Origin: an uncultured Alistipes sp.
Lineage (GTDB): Bacteria; Bacteroidota; Bacteroidia; Bacteroidales; Rikenellaceae
Reading direction: 5' to 3'
DNA: 64,000 nt
Assembly: GCA_910587675.1 (NCBI GenBank)
Contig: CAJUMU010000005.1
Location: 1 to 64,000 of the forward strand
Each line of letters begins with the position of its first letter. Within the stretch, counting starts at the first letter, position 1. The notes below the pieces were generated by a model. That model searched no databases. It saw nothing but the letters and a program-made list of their open reading frames with translations, and had not been told where the DNA came from. A program made the position numbers and the translations under genes. Of this stretch, positions 24,828-33,163 are shown piece by piece.

Positions 24828-26398
24828 TATCGGTCGTTTCGTTTGGTGAATATGTATCTTGCCGCGGCGTCGGCCACGCGTTCGCCGTCGAGGGCTGCCG
24901 AGACGATGCCGCCCGCGTATCCCGCACCCTCTCCCGCGGGGAACAACCCTTCGAGTTCGGGGTGCATGAGCGAGTCGGGGTCGCGCGGTATGCGTACGGG
25001 GGTCGAGGTGCGCGACTCCACGCCCACCACGATGGCGTCGGGCGTAAGGTAGCCCTTCATCTTGCGGTCGAACGACGCTATGCCCTTGCGCAGCGCCGAG
25101 GCGATGAAGTCGGGCATCCATTTGTCCAGCCGCGACGGGGTGAGTCCCGGTATGTAGGAGGTGCGCGGCAACGAGGCCGAAGCTCGTCCCGCCACGAAGT
25201 CCGACACCCGCTGCGCGGGCGCGATCTGCTTCTCGCCGCCGTTCGCGCGGGCCGCCTCCTCCAACTGCTGCTGGAACACGAGTCCCGCCAAGGCTCCGTG
25301 GCGGAGCGTGAGTTCGGCGTAGTCGTCGGGGCGGATCTCCGTGACCAGACCCGAGTTGGCCCATTGCGAGTTTCGGCCGCTGGGCGACATGCCGTTCACC
25401 ACCGACTGCGCCGCATCGGTCATGGCGGGCACGATGAAGCCGCCCGGGCACATGCAGAACGAGTAGACGCCGCGGCCGTCGATCTGGTTGACCAGCGAGT
25501 ATGAGGCCGCGGGCAGGTATTCGTCGCGGTGCGGGGTGTGGTATTGTATGGAGTCGATGAGACTCTGCGGGTGCTCGATGCGCACGCCCATTGCGAAGGG
25601 CTTGGCTTCGAGACGCACGCCGCTGCGGTCGAGCGTGTAGTAGATATCCTTGGCCGAGTGGCCCGTGGCGAGCACCACGGCCGCGCCCTCGATCGTATCG
25701 CCGTTCGCCGTCACGCCGCGCAGACGCCCGCGCTCGATCTTGAAGCCCGTGACCTTGCATCCGAAGCGTATCTCTCCGCCCGCGGCGGTGATGGTGCGGC
25801 AGATGTTGCTTATGATGCGCGGCAGGCGGTCGGTGCCGATATGGGGATGCGCCTCGAAGAGGATCTCGGGCGTCGCGCCGTGGAACACGAGCGTCTGCAA
25901 CGCCTTGTTGTAGTCGCCGCGTTTCTTGCTGCGCGTGAACAGTTTGCCGTCGGAGAAGGTGCCCGCGCCACCCTCGCCGAACGCATAGTTCGAGTCGGGG
26001 TCGATGTCCAGATTGCGGTTTATGAGGGCTATGTCCTGCTTGCGGGGCAGGACCTTCTTGCCGCGTTCGAGCAGGATGGGCTTGAGCCCCAGTTCGATGA
26101 GTCGCAGCGAGGCGAAGAGTCCCGCGGGGCCCGAGCCGACCACGATCACCTCGGTCGCGCGGCTCACGTCGGGATAATCGAAGTGCACGGGCGACGGTTG
26201 CGGCTCGCGGTCGACGAAGATCTCCAGCGTGAGGTTGACCTTCACGGGGCTGCGTCGCGCGTCGATGGACCGCTTCAATACGCGCGCCAAGGCCACGTCG
26301 TCGCGTTTGACGCCCAACGTGCGGGCGGCGAGCGACGTGTAGAGTTCCGCATCGGCGGCCTGCTTCGGCGTGAGTACGAGGGTTACGGTTTTCGGCAT
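24827..26398 (-). CDS. FAD-dependent dehydrogenase-like flavoprotein
   Basis: 523 aa. The start at 26398 (MPKTVTLVLTPKQAADAELY) is supported by a -7 element at 26510. The dinucleotide-binding motif VIVVGSGPAGLFASLRLIEL lies near residues 92-111, followed by the NYAFGEGGAGTFSDGKLFTR block that marks a widely conserved but uncharacterised flavoprotein family. C-terminal LFPAGEGAGYAGGIVSAALD closes the FAD site. The N-terminal 80 residues form a basic domain. The reaction is unknown. It heads the operon with three glycosyltransferase-like genes, which may be a coincidence of packing. Confidence 0.85.
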   Translation of the reverse strand: MPKTVTLVLTPKQAADAELYTSLAARTLGVKRDDVALARVLKRSIDARRSPVKVNLTLEIFVDREPQPSPVHFDYPDVSRATEVIVVGSGPAGLFASLRLIELGLKPILLERGKKVLPRKQDIALINRNLDIDPDSNYAFGEGGAGTFSDGKLFTRSKKRGDYNKALQTLVFHGATPEILFEAHPHIGTDRLPRIISNICRTITAAGGEIRFGCKVTGFKIERGRLRGVTANGDTIEGAAVVLATGHSAKDIYYTLDRSGVRLEAKPFAMGVRIEHPQSLIDSIQYHTPHRDEYLPAASYSLVNQIDGRGVYSFCMCPGGFIVPAMTDAAQSVVNGMSPSGRNSQWANSGLVTEIRPDDYAELTLRHGALAGLVFQQQLEEAARANGGEKQIAPAQRVSDFVAGRASASLPRTSYIPGLTPSRLDKWMPDFIASALRKGIASFDRKMKGYLTPDAIVVGVESRTSTPVRIPRDPDSLMHPELEGLFPAGEGAGYAGGIVSAALDGERVADAAARYIFTKRNDR

Positions 26399-26509
26399 AA
26401 CGGGATTGTTTGCGGGCGGTCGCCGTCGTCGCGTTGCATATTGCCTGCCGCTTCGGCGTGCGGAACGGCGTGGCAATGCGCGCGGATGCGCGATCGCATG
26501 TTCATTCTA

Positions 26510-26517
26510 CAAAAGTA
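26510..26517 (-). promoter_or_regulatory. Candidate -7 element of the flavoprotein-glycosyltransferase operon
   Basis: TACTTTTG on the minus strand, with TTG 23 nt further upstream (long). It implies a leader of about 105 nt and rules out the upstream start at 26476 only weakly. Confidence 0.5.
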
Positions 26518-26608
26518 ACCAAAAAAAGGGAAATACCTAACAATCGGCCTCTCCGAAGCGCCGCAATTGTTTTACAAGTCCGATACGGATGGTTTCGGCC
26601 GATTTTTC

Positions 26609-26690
26609 GTGCCTTTGGCTGCGCCTTAGGTACTTCGCCTCGGCAAAATGCAAGCAAGCTTGCTTTTGCCCTCGCTAATTCGTACCTTTG
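26609..26690 (+). promoter_or_regulatory. R2 promoter-palindrome unit upstream of the PnuC gene
   Basis: One unit: palindrome GTGCCT...AGGTAC (26609-26633), palindrome GGCAAAATGCAAGC/AAGCTTGCTTTTGCC, then CTTG, 20 nt, TACCTTTG (26683-26690). Both arms of the first palindrome differ from the lnt copy (GTATCT/AGATAC) in a paired way, apart from one G-T pair. Confidence 0.75.
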
Positions 26691-26714
26691 ACCTCCGAAT
26701 AATCTTCAACAACT

Positions 26715-27410
26715 ATGGCAAAGCTCGTTTCGCGCACTACGTTGCGCCCGCTCGATTACATTCTCATCATCGGCCCGATCCTGACCGCGGGGGCCTACTC
26801 CGTCCTGTCGGGCGAGTTCGACGTGCTGGGATTCATCGTGCTGGTTGCGGGGGTGATGGGCGTGGTGCTGAGCGCCAAACGCAGCATTCTCAACTTTCTG
26901 TTCGGTCTGGTGAACGTGGGGGTGTACGCCTACATAGCCTATAAATCGCAGTATTACGGCGGCGCGGCCCTGCACGCGCTCTATTACGTGCCGATGCAGT
27001 TCGTGGGTTACTTCGCTTGGCGTCGCCGCCACCAGAGCGACGACGAGTCGCGCGTGCAGTCGCGCAGCATGACCGGCAGACAGATAGCGTTCTGGAGCGT
27101 CGTGTCGGTCGTCGCGATCGCCGCGCTCACCTTCGTGCTCGACCGCTATACCGAGGATTCGCAGCCGCTCAAGGATGCGGCCATTACCGTCATCGCCGTG
27201 GTGGCCCAATATCTCATGACGTGCGCGTTCTGGGAGCAGTGGGTGCTGTGGCTCATGATAAATTTGCTCAGCGTGGCTTTGTGGACCGTCGGAACGGTCA
27301 AGGGAGAGCCGCATGCGGCTCTGATGGTGGTGAAATACGCTTTCTATACGGTCAACGCGGTCAACGGCATCGTCCAGTGGCGTCGTCAGAGCCGCTTGGC
27401 GGCCGAGTGA
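26715..27410 (+). CDS. pnuC: PnuC-family transporter (nicotinamide riboside or related vitamin)
   Basis: 231 aa with about seven transmembrane helices. The PnuC core is recognisable in SILNFLFGLVNVGVYAYIAY, YVPMQFVGYFAWRRRH and WVLWLMINLLSVALW. PnuC proteins are facilitators whose substrate is trapped by phosphorylation inside the cell; relatives carry thiamine or riboflavin, so the substrate is uncertain. No NadR-type kinase, thiamine kinase or riboswitch is visible nearby. The gene is monocistronic behind an R2 promoter and its stop is only 3 nt from the convergent membrane-protein gene. Confidence 0.87.
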   Translation: MAKLVSRTTLRPLDYILIIGPILTAGAYSVLSGEFDVLGFIVLVAGVMGVVLSAKRSILNFLFGLVNVGVYAYIAYKSQYYGGAALHALYYVPMQFVGYFAWRRRHQSDDESRVQSRSMTGRQIAFWSVVSVVAIAALTFVLDRYTEDSQPLKDAAITVIAVVAQYLMTCAFWEQWVLWLMINLLSVALWTVGTVKGEPHAALMVVKYAFYTVNAVNGIVQWRRQSRLAAE

Positions 27411-27413
27411 CGG

Positions 27414-28406
27414 TCACATGCCCATGACGGCTATGTTGGCCGCGGCGCAGAGCAGGAGCAGACGATAGAGCAACTCGGTGAATCCCGTACCCATGCGCAC
27501 GAATATCAGCGGCATGAGTATCGACGCGGGCACGGCGACGAGCGCGAAGATCGTGGCGGTGCCGCTCGGCAGAAAAAACAGCCCGCACAGCAGCAGCGCG
27601 AGCAGCGCGTTGAAACGCATGGCGGCGCGCGACTTCACTTTCAGCGAATATCGGTCGGATATTATGAGCGACACGGCGCAGAACGCCATGGTCAATATCA
27701 CCCCTATCAAAGCGAGGCCCGCGGGATTAAGCGTGCGGAGGAACGAGTATCCGCTCGGCTCGGTCACCGATTCGCAAAGCCGCAGCGCGGGCGCGATAAA
27801 TTCTTCGCCGCGAAACCACGACACATAACAACATGCGAACAGCGGAAACGCCAGACTGACGACGGCCACCGTCCAATCGCGCCATTTGGCCTTCACGGCG
27901 AGCACGAGCAGCGGCATGGCGGCATAGACCACGGCGGCGGGAGCGAATACGAGCGGCAGCGCGCCGAAGCATAGCATCGAGAGCGACAGATCGCCGTAGC
28001 TGCCCGTACGCATTATGCAGCGCACGATATACTTCACGGCGAGCAGCGTGAGGATCGTCGCGGCGGAGGTCACGAGATAGTCGCCGCTGACCGTAATCGT
28101 CGCGGCGACGGCTCCCAGCAGGGGGATGGACATCAGAGTATAGGCCGGATAGAGTGAATATTTCACCCCGTAACGGCCCGCGTTGAGTCCCGCGAGAAAG
28201 AGCGTCGAGCACCATATCGCCGCCGACCATAGCGGAAACCGCGCCTGAAGCCCCTGCAACAGGATGCCTATCGGAGCCGCGACGTTGGGGATGGTCTCGT
28301 CGTCGGCGGGCGCGAAGACCGAACGCAACGTGGCGACCACGGCGATTACGAACAACGTCGCCGTGACCTCGAAGATTCTGTGATGTATCGCCCTTCTCTT
28401 TGCCAT
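27414..28406 (-). CDS. Polytopic membrane protein of unknown function
   Basis: 330 aa with eight or nine hydrophobic segments, for example YLVTSAATILTLLAVKYIV and ALLALLLCGLFFLPSGTATI. It resembles in size and plan the DUF6427 group of Bacteroidota membrane proteins, but I cannot confirm this. The start at 28406 (MAKRRAIHHRIFEV) lies 50 nt downstream of a -7 element, whereas the longer frame reaches into it. No catalytic motif is seen. Confidence 0.7.
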   Translation of the reverse strand: MAKRRAIHHRIFEVTATLFVIAVVATLRSVFAPADDETIPNVAAPIGILLQGLQARFPLWSAAIWCSTLFLAGLNAGRYGVKYSLYPAYTLMSIPLLGAVAATITVSGDYLVTSAATILTLLAVKYIVRCIMRTGSYGDLSLSMLCFGALPLVFAPAAVVYAAMPLLVLAVKAKWRDWTVAVVSLAFPLFACCYVSWFRGEEFIAPALRLCESVTEPSGYSFLRTLNPAGLALIGVILTMAFCAVSLIISDRYSLKVKSRAAMRFNALLALLLCGLFFLPSGTATIFALVAVPASILMPLIFVRMGTGFTELLYRLLLLCAAANIAVMGM

Positions 28407-28456
28407 ATCGTTTCGATGCGCGGGCCGACCGCTTCGCGATCCGCCCCGCCGAAGCA

Positions 28457-28464
28457 CAAAAGTA
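28457..28464 (-). promoter_or_regulatory. -7 element of the membrane protein gene
   Basis: TACTTTTG on the minus strand, divergent from the rnhB promoter 33 nt away. Confidence 0.55.
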
Positions 28465-28496
28465 CGAAAAAAGCGAGGACTCGGATAAATTATTCC

Positions 28497-28504
28497 TAAC
28501 TTTG
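28497..28504 (+). promoter_or_regulatory. -7 element of rnhB, near-leaderless
   Basis: TAACTTTG ends 7 nt before the rnhB ATG at 28512, so the predicted RNA start almost coincides with the start codon. No clear -33 element. Confidence 0.6.
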
Positions 28505-28511
28505 TAGAGTT

Positions 28512-29111
28512 ATGCTCGAAAATTCATATCGTAGGGATCTGGTGGAGGCGGGATGCGACGAGGCGGGCCGCGGATGTCTGGCGGGCAGCGTCTTCGCCGC
28601 CGCCGTGATATTGCCGCCCGATTTCCACCACCCGCTTCTCAACGACTCGAAGCAGATGACCGAACGGCGGCGCGAGTTGCTGCGCGGCATCATAGAACGC
28701 GAGGCGGTGGCGTGGGCCGTCGCCGAGGTCGAGGCCGAGCGTATCGACGAGATCAACATCCTCAACGCGTCGTTCGAGGGTATGAACCGCGCCGTGATGT
28801 CGCTGGGCGTCGAACCGCAGTTTCTGGCCATCGACGGCAACCGTTTTCGCACCCGACTGTCCTATCCTTACGCCTGCATCGTCAAGGGCGACGGCAAGTA
28901 CGCCGACATAGCGGCCGCGTCGGTGCTGGCCAAAACCCACCGCGACGAATACATGATGCGCTTGCACGAGCAGTATCCTTTCTACGGATGGGACCGCAAC
29001 AAGGGCTATCCCACCCGCGAACACCGCCTCGCGATCCGCGAGCACGGCCTCTCGCCCGTCCATCGCCTGACGTTCAACCACGAAATCGACCAGCCGGAGC
29101 TGTTCCGATAG
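28512..29111 (+). CDS. rnhB: Ribonuclease HII
   Basis: 199 aa cytoplasmic endonuclease that cuts RNA in RNA-DNA hybrids, including single ribonucleotides. The active-site motif CDEAGRGCLAGSV is near residues 16-28, LNDSKQMTERRRELL follows, and DGNRF, KYADIAAASVLAKTHRDEY and GWDRNKGYPTREHR are the other conserved blocks. Length is normal. It converges on recO with 23 nt between the stops and no visible terminator. Confidence 0.95.
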   Translation: MLENSYRRDLVEAGCDEAGRGCLAGSVFAAAVILPPDFHHPLLNDSKQMTERRRELLRGIIEREAVAWAVAEVEAERIDEINILNASFEGMNRAVMSLGVEPQFLAIDGNRFRTRLSYPYACIVKGDGKYADIAAASVLAKTHRDEYMMRLHEQYPFYGWDRNKGYPTREHRLAIREHGLSPVHRLTFNHEIDQPELFR

Positions 29112-29134
29112 ATAAGGAAAGGAGTCGTCGCCGA

Positions 29135-29875
29135 TCAAAAGACCTCGCGCAGGATGCGGATCGACTGCACGGAGTTGATGGTGTCGAGATGATAGCCGTA
29201 ATAGCTCATCAGAGCCGCCAGAAAGTCGACCCTCTGCGCGCGGTTGAGTCCTATTTCGCTCAGGTAGCGCACGTCGCATTCCAGCATGTCGCGCAAGATC
29301 AAGGCATTTTCCTGCGATACGGCGTATTCGCGCGGAGGTCGCGCGGAGGTGAAATGGCCCTCGGCGATGTCGAACCACGCGTCGGGCGAATAGTCGTTCC
29401 CGGGCGAGAAGCCCAAGAAGCGGCACAGATTCGAGAGAAACCACAAGTGGAAATTGGCCACCCCGTCCGCAGCCTCGTCCAGAGCCTCGACCGACCCCCA
29501 CACGAAATCGAACAACATGGCGTTGGCCTCGCTCTCGCGCACCAGACGGTATAGAACCTCGGCCATGAACATGGCTATGGTCGACTTCCTGACATCGAAA
29601 GGGATCGTTCTGAACACTATGCCGCTGTGCACCTCGCCGAAGCGGTGCATCTGCATGCGCGGCGACTCCAGCCCCTCGAATTCCAAGGCGAACATGGGCT
29701 GGAACAACGCCTGCTTCGATCCGTGGCCGCGCCGCGACCCGAGGCCCTGCACCATGTAGCTCTGACGGCCGTGCGCGGAGGTGAGCAGATGGGCCACCAT
29801 CCCCTTGTCGCCGTACTTGAGGGTGCTGAGCACCACCCCTCGCGAGGTGTAACGCTTCATCGCGCCGCCGCTCAT
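29135..29875 (-). CDS. recO: DNA repair protein RecO
   Basis: 246 aa. The N-terminal OB fold (SRGVVLSTLKYGDKGMVAHL, then GRQSYMVQGLGSRRG) and the helical C-terminal domain match RecO, which helps load RecA at gaps with RecR and anneals SSB-coated DNA. The zinc-site cysteines of some RecO proteins are not present. The start at 29875 forms an ATGA overlap with the ispG stop; 29860 is an alternative. The long frame upstream of this start is a shadow of ispG. Confidence 0.88.
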   Translation of the reverse strand: MSGGAMKRYTSRGVVLSTLKYGDKGMVAHLLTSAHGRQSYMVQGLGSRRGHGSKQALFQPMFALEFEGLESPRMQMHRFGEVHSGIVFRTIPFDVRKSTIAMFMAEVLYRLVRESEANAMLFDFVWGSVEALDEAADGVANFHLWFLSNLCRFLGFSPGNDYSPDAWFDIAEGHFTSARPPREYAVSQENALILRDMLECDVRYLSEIGLNRAQRVDFLAALMSYYGYHLDTINSVQSIRILREVF

Positions 29876-31359
29876 TCGCCGCTCGGCTCCACCCAGTCGC
29901 CGCCCGCCTTTATTAGTTCGACCAGACGTTCGATCGCCTGCTCCTGCGGAATGTTGCGCTCGACCACCTCGCGTCCTTTGTAGAGCGTTATGCGTCCCGC
30001 CGCCGCGCCCACGTAACCGTAATCGGCGTCGGCCATCTCGCCCGGGCCGTTGACGATGCAGCCCATGACGCCTATTTTCAGGTTTTTGAGATGCGACGTG
30101 CGGCTCTTGATATCGGCCAAGGTCTTCTCTATGTCGTACAGCGTGCGGCCGCAGCTCGGGCACGCTATGTACTCCGTGTGCGAGAAGCGCACGCGCGCCG
30201 CTTGCAGGATCATAAGCTCCATATCGCGCACTTCGCGCGGCGACAGATGCGGCGCGTCGATCCATATCCCGTCGGCCAGACCGTCGAGGAACAGCACGCC
30301 GAGGTCGGCCGCCGCCTTCACCGCCACCGTCTCGGCGTCGGGATCGTCGTAACGACGCTTCACCACGACGGGCATGGTGTCGTCCATGTCGAGTATCGCG
30401 GCGCGCAGTTCGGCCGTGGGGTTCGCGCTCGCCGATTCTATTATTCGGTATTCCGAAGTGATCTCGTCGTGTGCTACGGGGGGCGCGGCGCATCGGCGCA
30501 CATACTCCGTCGGATGGTAACGTTCGGGGTGGCGAGCCTCGAAACGTCCCTCGCGGCGAGTGAAATAGTCGGCCAGCATGCGGGCCACGGGCACCTCGTT
30601 CTCGGGAGCCTCGGTGAGCGACACGCGGATCGTGTCGCCGATGCCGTCGGCCAGCAGCGCGCCTATGCCAACGGCGCTCTTGATGCGCCCTTCGATCCCG
30701 TTGCCCGCCTCGGTGACGCCCAGATGTACGGGATAGGTCATCCCCTCGGCATCCATCGCCTCGACCAAGAGGCGATAGGCGTGAACCATAACGCGCGTAT
30801 TGCTCGACTTCATCGACACCACCACCTGATCGAAACCTTCGCGGCGGCACACGCGCAAGAACTCCATCGCCGAGACCACCATCCCCTGCGGGGTGTCGCC
30901 CCACTCGTCGAAGATGCGTTTGGCGAGCGAACCGTGGTTGACGCCTATGCGCAGCGCCACGCCGCGCTCGCGGCATTGGGCGATGAGCGCCTCCAACTCG
31001 CCGTGCGCCGTGCGGTAGTTGCCCGGGTTGATACGCACCTTGTCGACGTAACGCGCCGCGATGGAGGCCACCTCGGGCACGAAGTGTATGTCGGCCACCA
31101 CGGCGGTGTCGTAACCGTCGGCGCGCAGGCGCGCGACGATGTTTTCGAGGTTCTCGCCCTCCTTGCGGCCCTGCGCCGTGAGGCGCACGATACCCGCGCC
31201 CGCATCGGCGATGCGCTCCGTCTGCGCCACGCTGGCCTCGGTGTCGGCCGTGGGGGTGTTGGTCATCGACTGCACCGCTATGGGGCGCGCCGAACCTATC
31301 GTAACGCCGCCTATGCGCACATCGTGCGCCTTGCGACGCGAATATTCGGTGAGATTCAT
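29872..31359 (-). CDS. ispG: 4-hydroxy-3-methylbut-2-enyl diphosphate synthase (IspG/GcpE)
   Basis: 495 aa [4Fe-4S] enzyme of the non-mevalonate isoprenoid pathway, acting on MEcPP. The TIM barrel includes IGSARPIAVQSMTNTPTADT and VNPGNYRTAH-like RINPGNYRTAHGELEA; the cluster ligands are in ACPSCGRTLYD and VMGCIVNGPGEMADADYGYV. The length is between the short bacterial form (about 350-400) and the long form with a full extra domain (over 600) usual in Bacteroidota and plants, so the inserted domain (about residues 270-370) seems reduced. Its product feeds the polyprenyl synthase at 10247. Confidence 0.93.
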   Translation of the reverse strand: MNLTEYSRRKAHDVRIGGVTIGSARPIAVQSMTNTPTADTEASVAQTERIADAGAGIVRLTAQGRKEGENLENIVARLRADGYDTAVVADIHFVPEVASIAARYVDKVRINPGNYRTAHGELEALIAQCRERGVALRIGVNHGSLAKRIFDEWGDTPQGMVVSAMEFLRVCRREGFDQVVVSMKSSNTRVMVHAYRLLVEAMDAEGMTYPVHLGVTEAGNGIEGRIKSAVGIGALLADGIGDTIRVSLTEAPENEVPVARMLADYFTRREGRFEARHPERYHPTEYVRRCAAPPVAHDEITSEYRIIESASANPTAELRAAILDMDDTMPVVVKRRYDDPDAETVAVKAAADLGVLFLDGLADGIWIDAPHLSPREVRDMELMILQAARVRFSHTEYIACPSCGRTLYDIEKTLADIKSRTSHLKNLKIGVMGCIVNGPGEMADADYGYVGAAAGRITLYKGREVVERNIPQEQAIERLVELIKAGGDWVEPSGE

Positions 31360-31400
31360 GATTTTTCGAATTTTAATTGCAATTCGTCGCAGCTATGTCT

Positions 31401-31493
31401 GCGACTCGCAGAGTCGCGCGGGCCGCAGCCTCGCCCCGCGGAGGCCCGCTATTCGCATTCGCTCATTCACGCGGTCTCCGCAGTCTGCGGCCC
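31401..31493 (-). repeat. R1 dispersed double-hairpin repeat, copy C
   Basis: Minus-strand orientation. It starts 7 nt past the stop of the PurF-like gene and fills most of the gap to ispG. The small hairpin is GACTC-TGC-GAGTC. Confidence 0.8.
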
Positions 31494-31499
31494 TTATCG

Positions 31500-32921
31500 C
31501 TACTCGTCGTAACTGCTGTTGTCCCAGCAGTGGGTGCACAAATCCTCCTTCGGCAGACCGATGGCCTCCACCAGATCGTCCAGACGCTGGAACTTGAGCG
31601 AGGTGAGTTGCAGGTGGCGGCACATGATCGACACCATCTCCTTGTGCTTCTCGCTGTCGGGATCGGCATACTCGGCGAATACCGAATCGGCTATGTCGTC
31701 GGTGCCCTCCATGTCGCGGATCACGCGGCGCGCATAGAGATCGTAGGTGCTGCGCGAGGTCGAGAAGTTGAGGAACCGGCACGGGAAGATCAACGGCGGG
31801 CAGGCTATGCGCATGTGTATCTCCTTCACGCCCGCGTCGAGCAGCTTCACCACGTTGTCCTTGAGCTGCGTGCCGCGCACGATGCTGTCGTCCATGAAGA
31901 CTATCTTCTGGTCGTGGGTGAACTTGCTGTTGGGCAACAGCTTCATCTTGGCCACCAGATCGCGCATGGTCTGGTCCTGCGGCATGAAGCTGCGCGGCCA
32001 CGTGGGGGTGTATTTCACGAAGGGACGCTTGTAGGGGATGCGTTTCTCGTTCGAGTAGCCGATGGCGTGGCCCACGCCCGAGTCGGGGATGCCCGCCGCG
32101 AAATCGGGATCGATGTCGGCGTCGCGCTTGGCCATCGCCGCACCGCAACGGTAGCGGCAATCCTCGACGTTGATACCTTCGTACCATGCCGACGGGTAAC
32201 CGTAATATACCCACAGAAACGAACACACCTGTTTGCGCTTGCCTGCGGGGGCCACCTGACGCACGCCGTCGGCCGTGAGCTGCACTATCTCGCCCGGGCC
32301 GAGGTCGCGCACGAACTCGTAACCCAGATTGTCGAAACTCGAACTCTCGCTCGCGCACACGTAACCCTTGTCGTTCTTGCCGATCGATATGGGTGTGCGG
32401 CCGAAACGGTCGCGTGCGGCATAGATCGCGTGGTCGGTGAGCACCAGCATCGAGCACGAGCCCTTTATCTTCTTCTGCGCGGCCTCGATGCCCGCGCGCA
32501 GCGATTCGCCCCGTCCGATGAGCATGGCCACCAGTTCGGTGGCGTTGATGGCCGACCCCGACAACTCGGCGAAGTGGTGGCCGTCGCGCAACAGCTCCTC
32601 GGCCAGTTCGTCGATGTTGTCGATGCGCGCCACCGTCACCACGGCATAGCGTCCCAAGTGCGAGGTGATGGTAATCGGCTGGGCCTCGCTGTCGGAGATT
32701 ACGCCCACGCCCATTTTCGCCGCGGCGAACTTGGGCAGTTCGCTCTCGAACTTGTTGCGGAAATAGCCGTCCTCCAACGAATGTATGGATCTCATGAATT
32801 TTTTGTTCGCCACGAAGGCCATTCCCGCTCTTTTGGTACCCAGATGCGAGTGGTAGTCGGTACCGTAGAATACGTCGTTAACGCACTCCTTGCGAGAGAC
32901 GCAACCGAAAAAACCGGACAT
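31500..32921 (-). CDS. PurF-like amidophosphoribosyltransferase homologue with Ser at the catalytic Cys position
   Basis: 473 aa, two domains: an N-terminal class II (Ntn) glutaminase-like part and a C-terminal phosphoribosyltransferase. The PRPP loop is intact (IVFMDDSIVRGTQLKDN). The Cys residues equivalent to the Fe-S ligands of Bacillus-type PurF appear in QVCSFLWVYY, LIFPCRFLN and LCTHCWD. But the protein begins MSGFFGCV where PurF has MCGI: the nucleophile is Ser (a Cys sits at residue 7). It may use free ammonia, use Ser weakly, or have another role. No other pur gene is adjacent. A promoter lies at 33004. Confidence 0.85.
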   Translation of the reverse strand: MSGFFGCVSRKECVNDVFYGTDYHSHLGTKRAGMAFVANKKFMRSIHSLEDGYFRNKFESELPKFAAAKMGVGVISDSEAQPITITSHLGRYAVVTVARIDNIDELAEELLRDGHHFAELSGSAINATELVAMLIGRGESLRAGIEAAQKKIKGSCSMLVLTDHAIYAARDRFGRTPISIGKNDKGYVCASESSSFDNLGYEFVRDLGPGEIVQLTADGVRQVAPAGKRKQVCSFLWVYYGYPSAWYEGINVEDCRYRCGAAMAKRDADIDPDFAAGIPDSGVGHAIGYSNEKRIPYKRPFVKYTPTWPRSFMPQDQTMRDLVAKMKLLPNSKFTHDQKIVFMDDSIVRGTQLKDNVVKLLDAGVKEIHMRIACPPLIFPCRFLNFSTSRSTYDLYARRVIRDMEGTDDIADSVFAEYADPDSEKHKEMVSIMCRHLQLTSLKFQRLDDLVEAIGLPKEDLCTHCWDNSSYDE

Positions 32922-33003
32922 ACGAATATCAGTTAATAGTTAATATACAGCAATATGCGCCGTCGTTGCCGCGACATGCGGCCGCAGCCGTACGGCGGAG
33001 TGG

Positions 33004-33011
33004 CAAATATA
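33004..33011 (-). promoter_or_regulatory. -7 element of the PurF-like gene
   Basis: TATATTTG on the minus strand, giving a leader of about 75 nt. No convincing -33 element. Confidence 0.5.
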
Positions 33012-33100
33012 CTAATTTTTCGGGGCAATTATGTACATTAACGCGCCAATGTCGCGCGGCGAATTCAAATCCCGACGCCGCCGACCTCGCGCCGCGGACG

Positions 33101-33133
33101 AAAAAGGGCCGAGACCCTGAAAGTCCCGACCCC
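33101..33133 (-). terminator. Terminator of the uxu operon
   Basis: On the minus strand a 10-bp stem (GGGTCGGGAC/GTCTCGGCCC, with two G-T pairs) is followed by TTTTT. It lies about 30 nt past the uxuA stop. Confidence 0.8.
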
Positions 33134-33163
33134 GAAACGGCGTTCCGCCCACGCGCGGCGCGG

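Larger units (their letters stand above)
26399..26714. other. 316-nt divergent intergenic region with an R2 unit
   Basis: Holds the leader and -7 element of the flavoprotein operon (minus strand, 26510-26517) and one R2 promoter unit for pnuC (plus strand, 26609-26690). No other structure is seen. Confidence 0.7.

Noticed and set aside
29876..30976. N-terminal extension of recO to 613 codons
   Set aside because: The extra part is out-of-frame ispG; the ATGA overlap and RecO homology start at 29875 or 29860.
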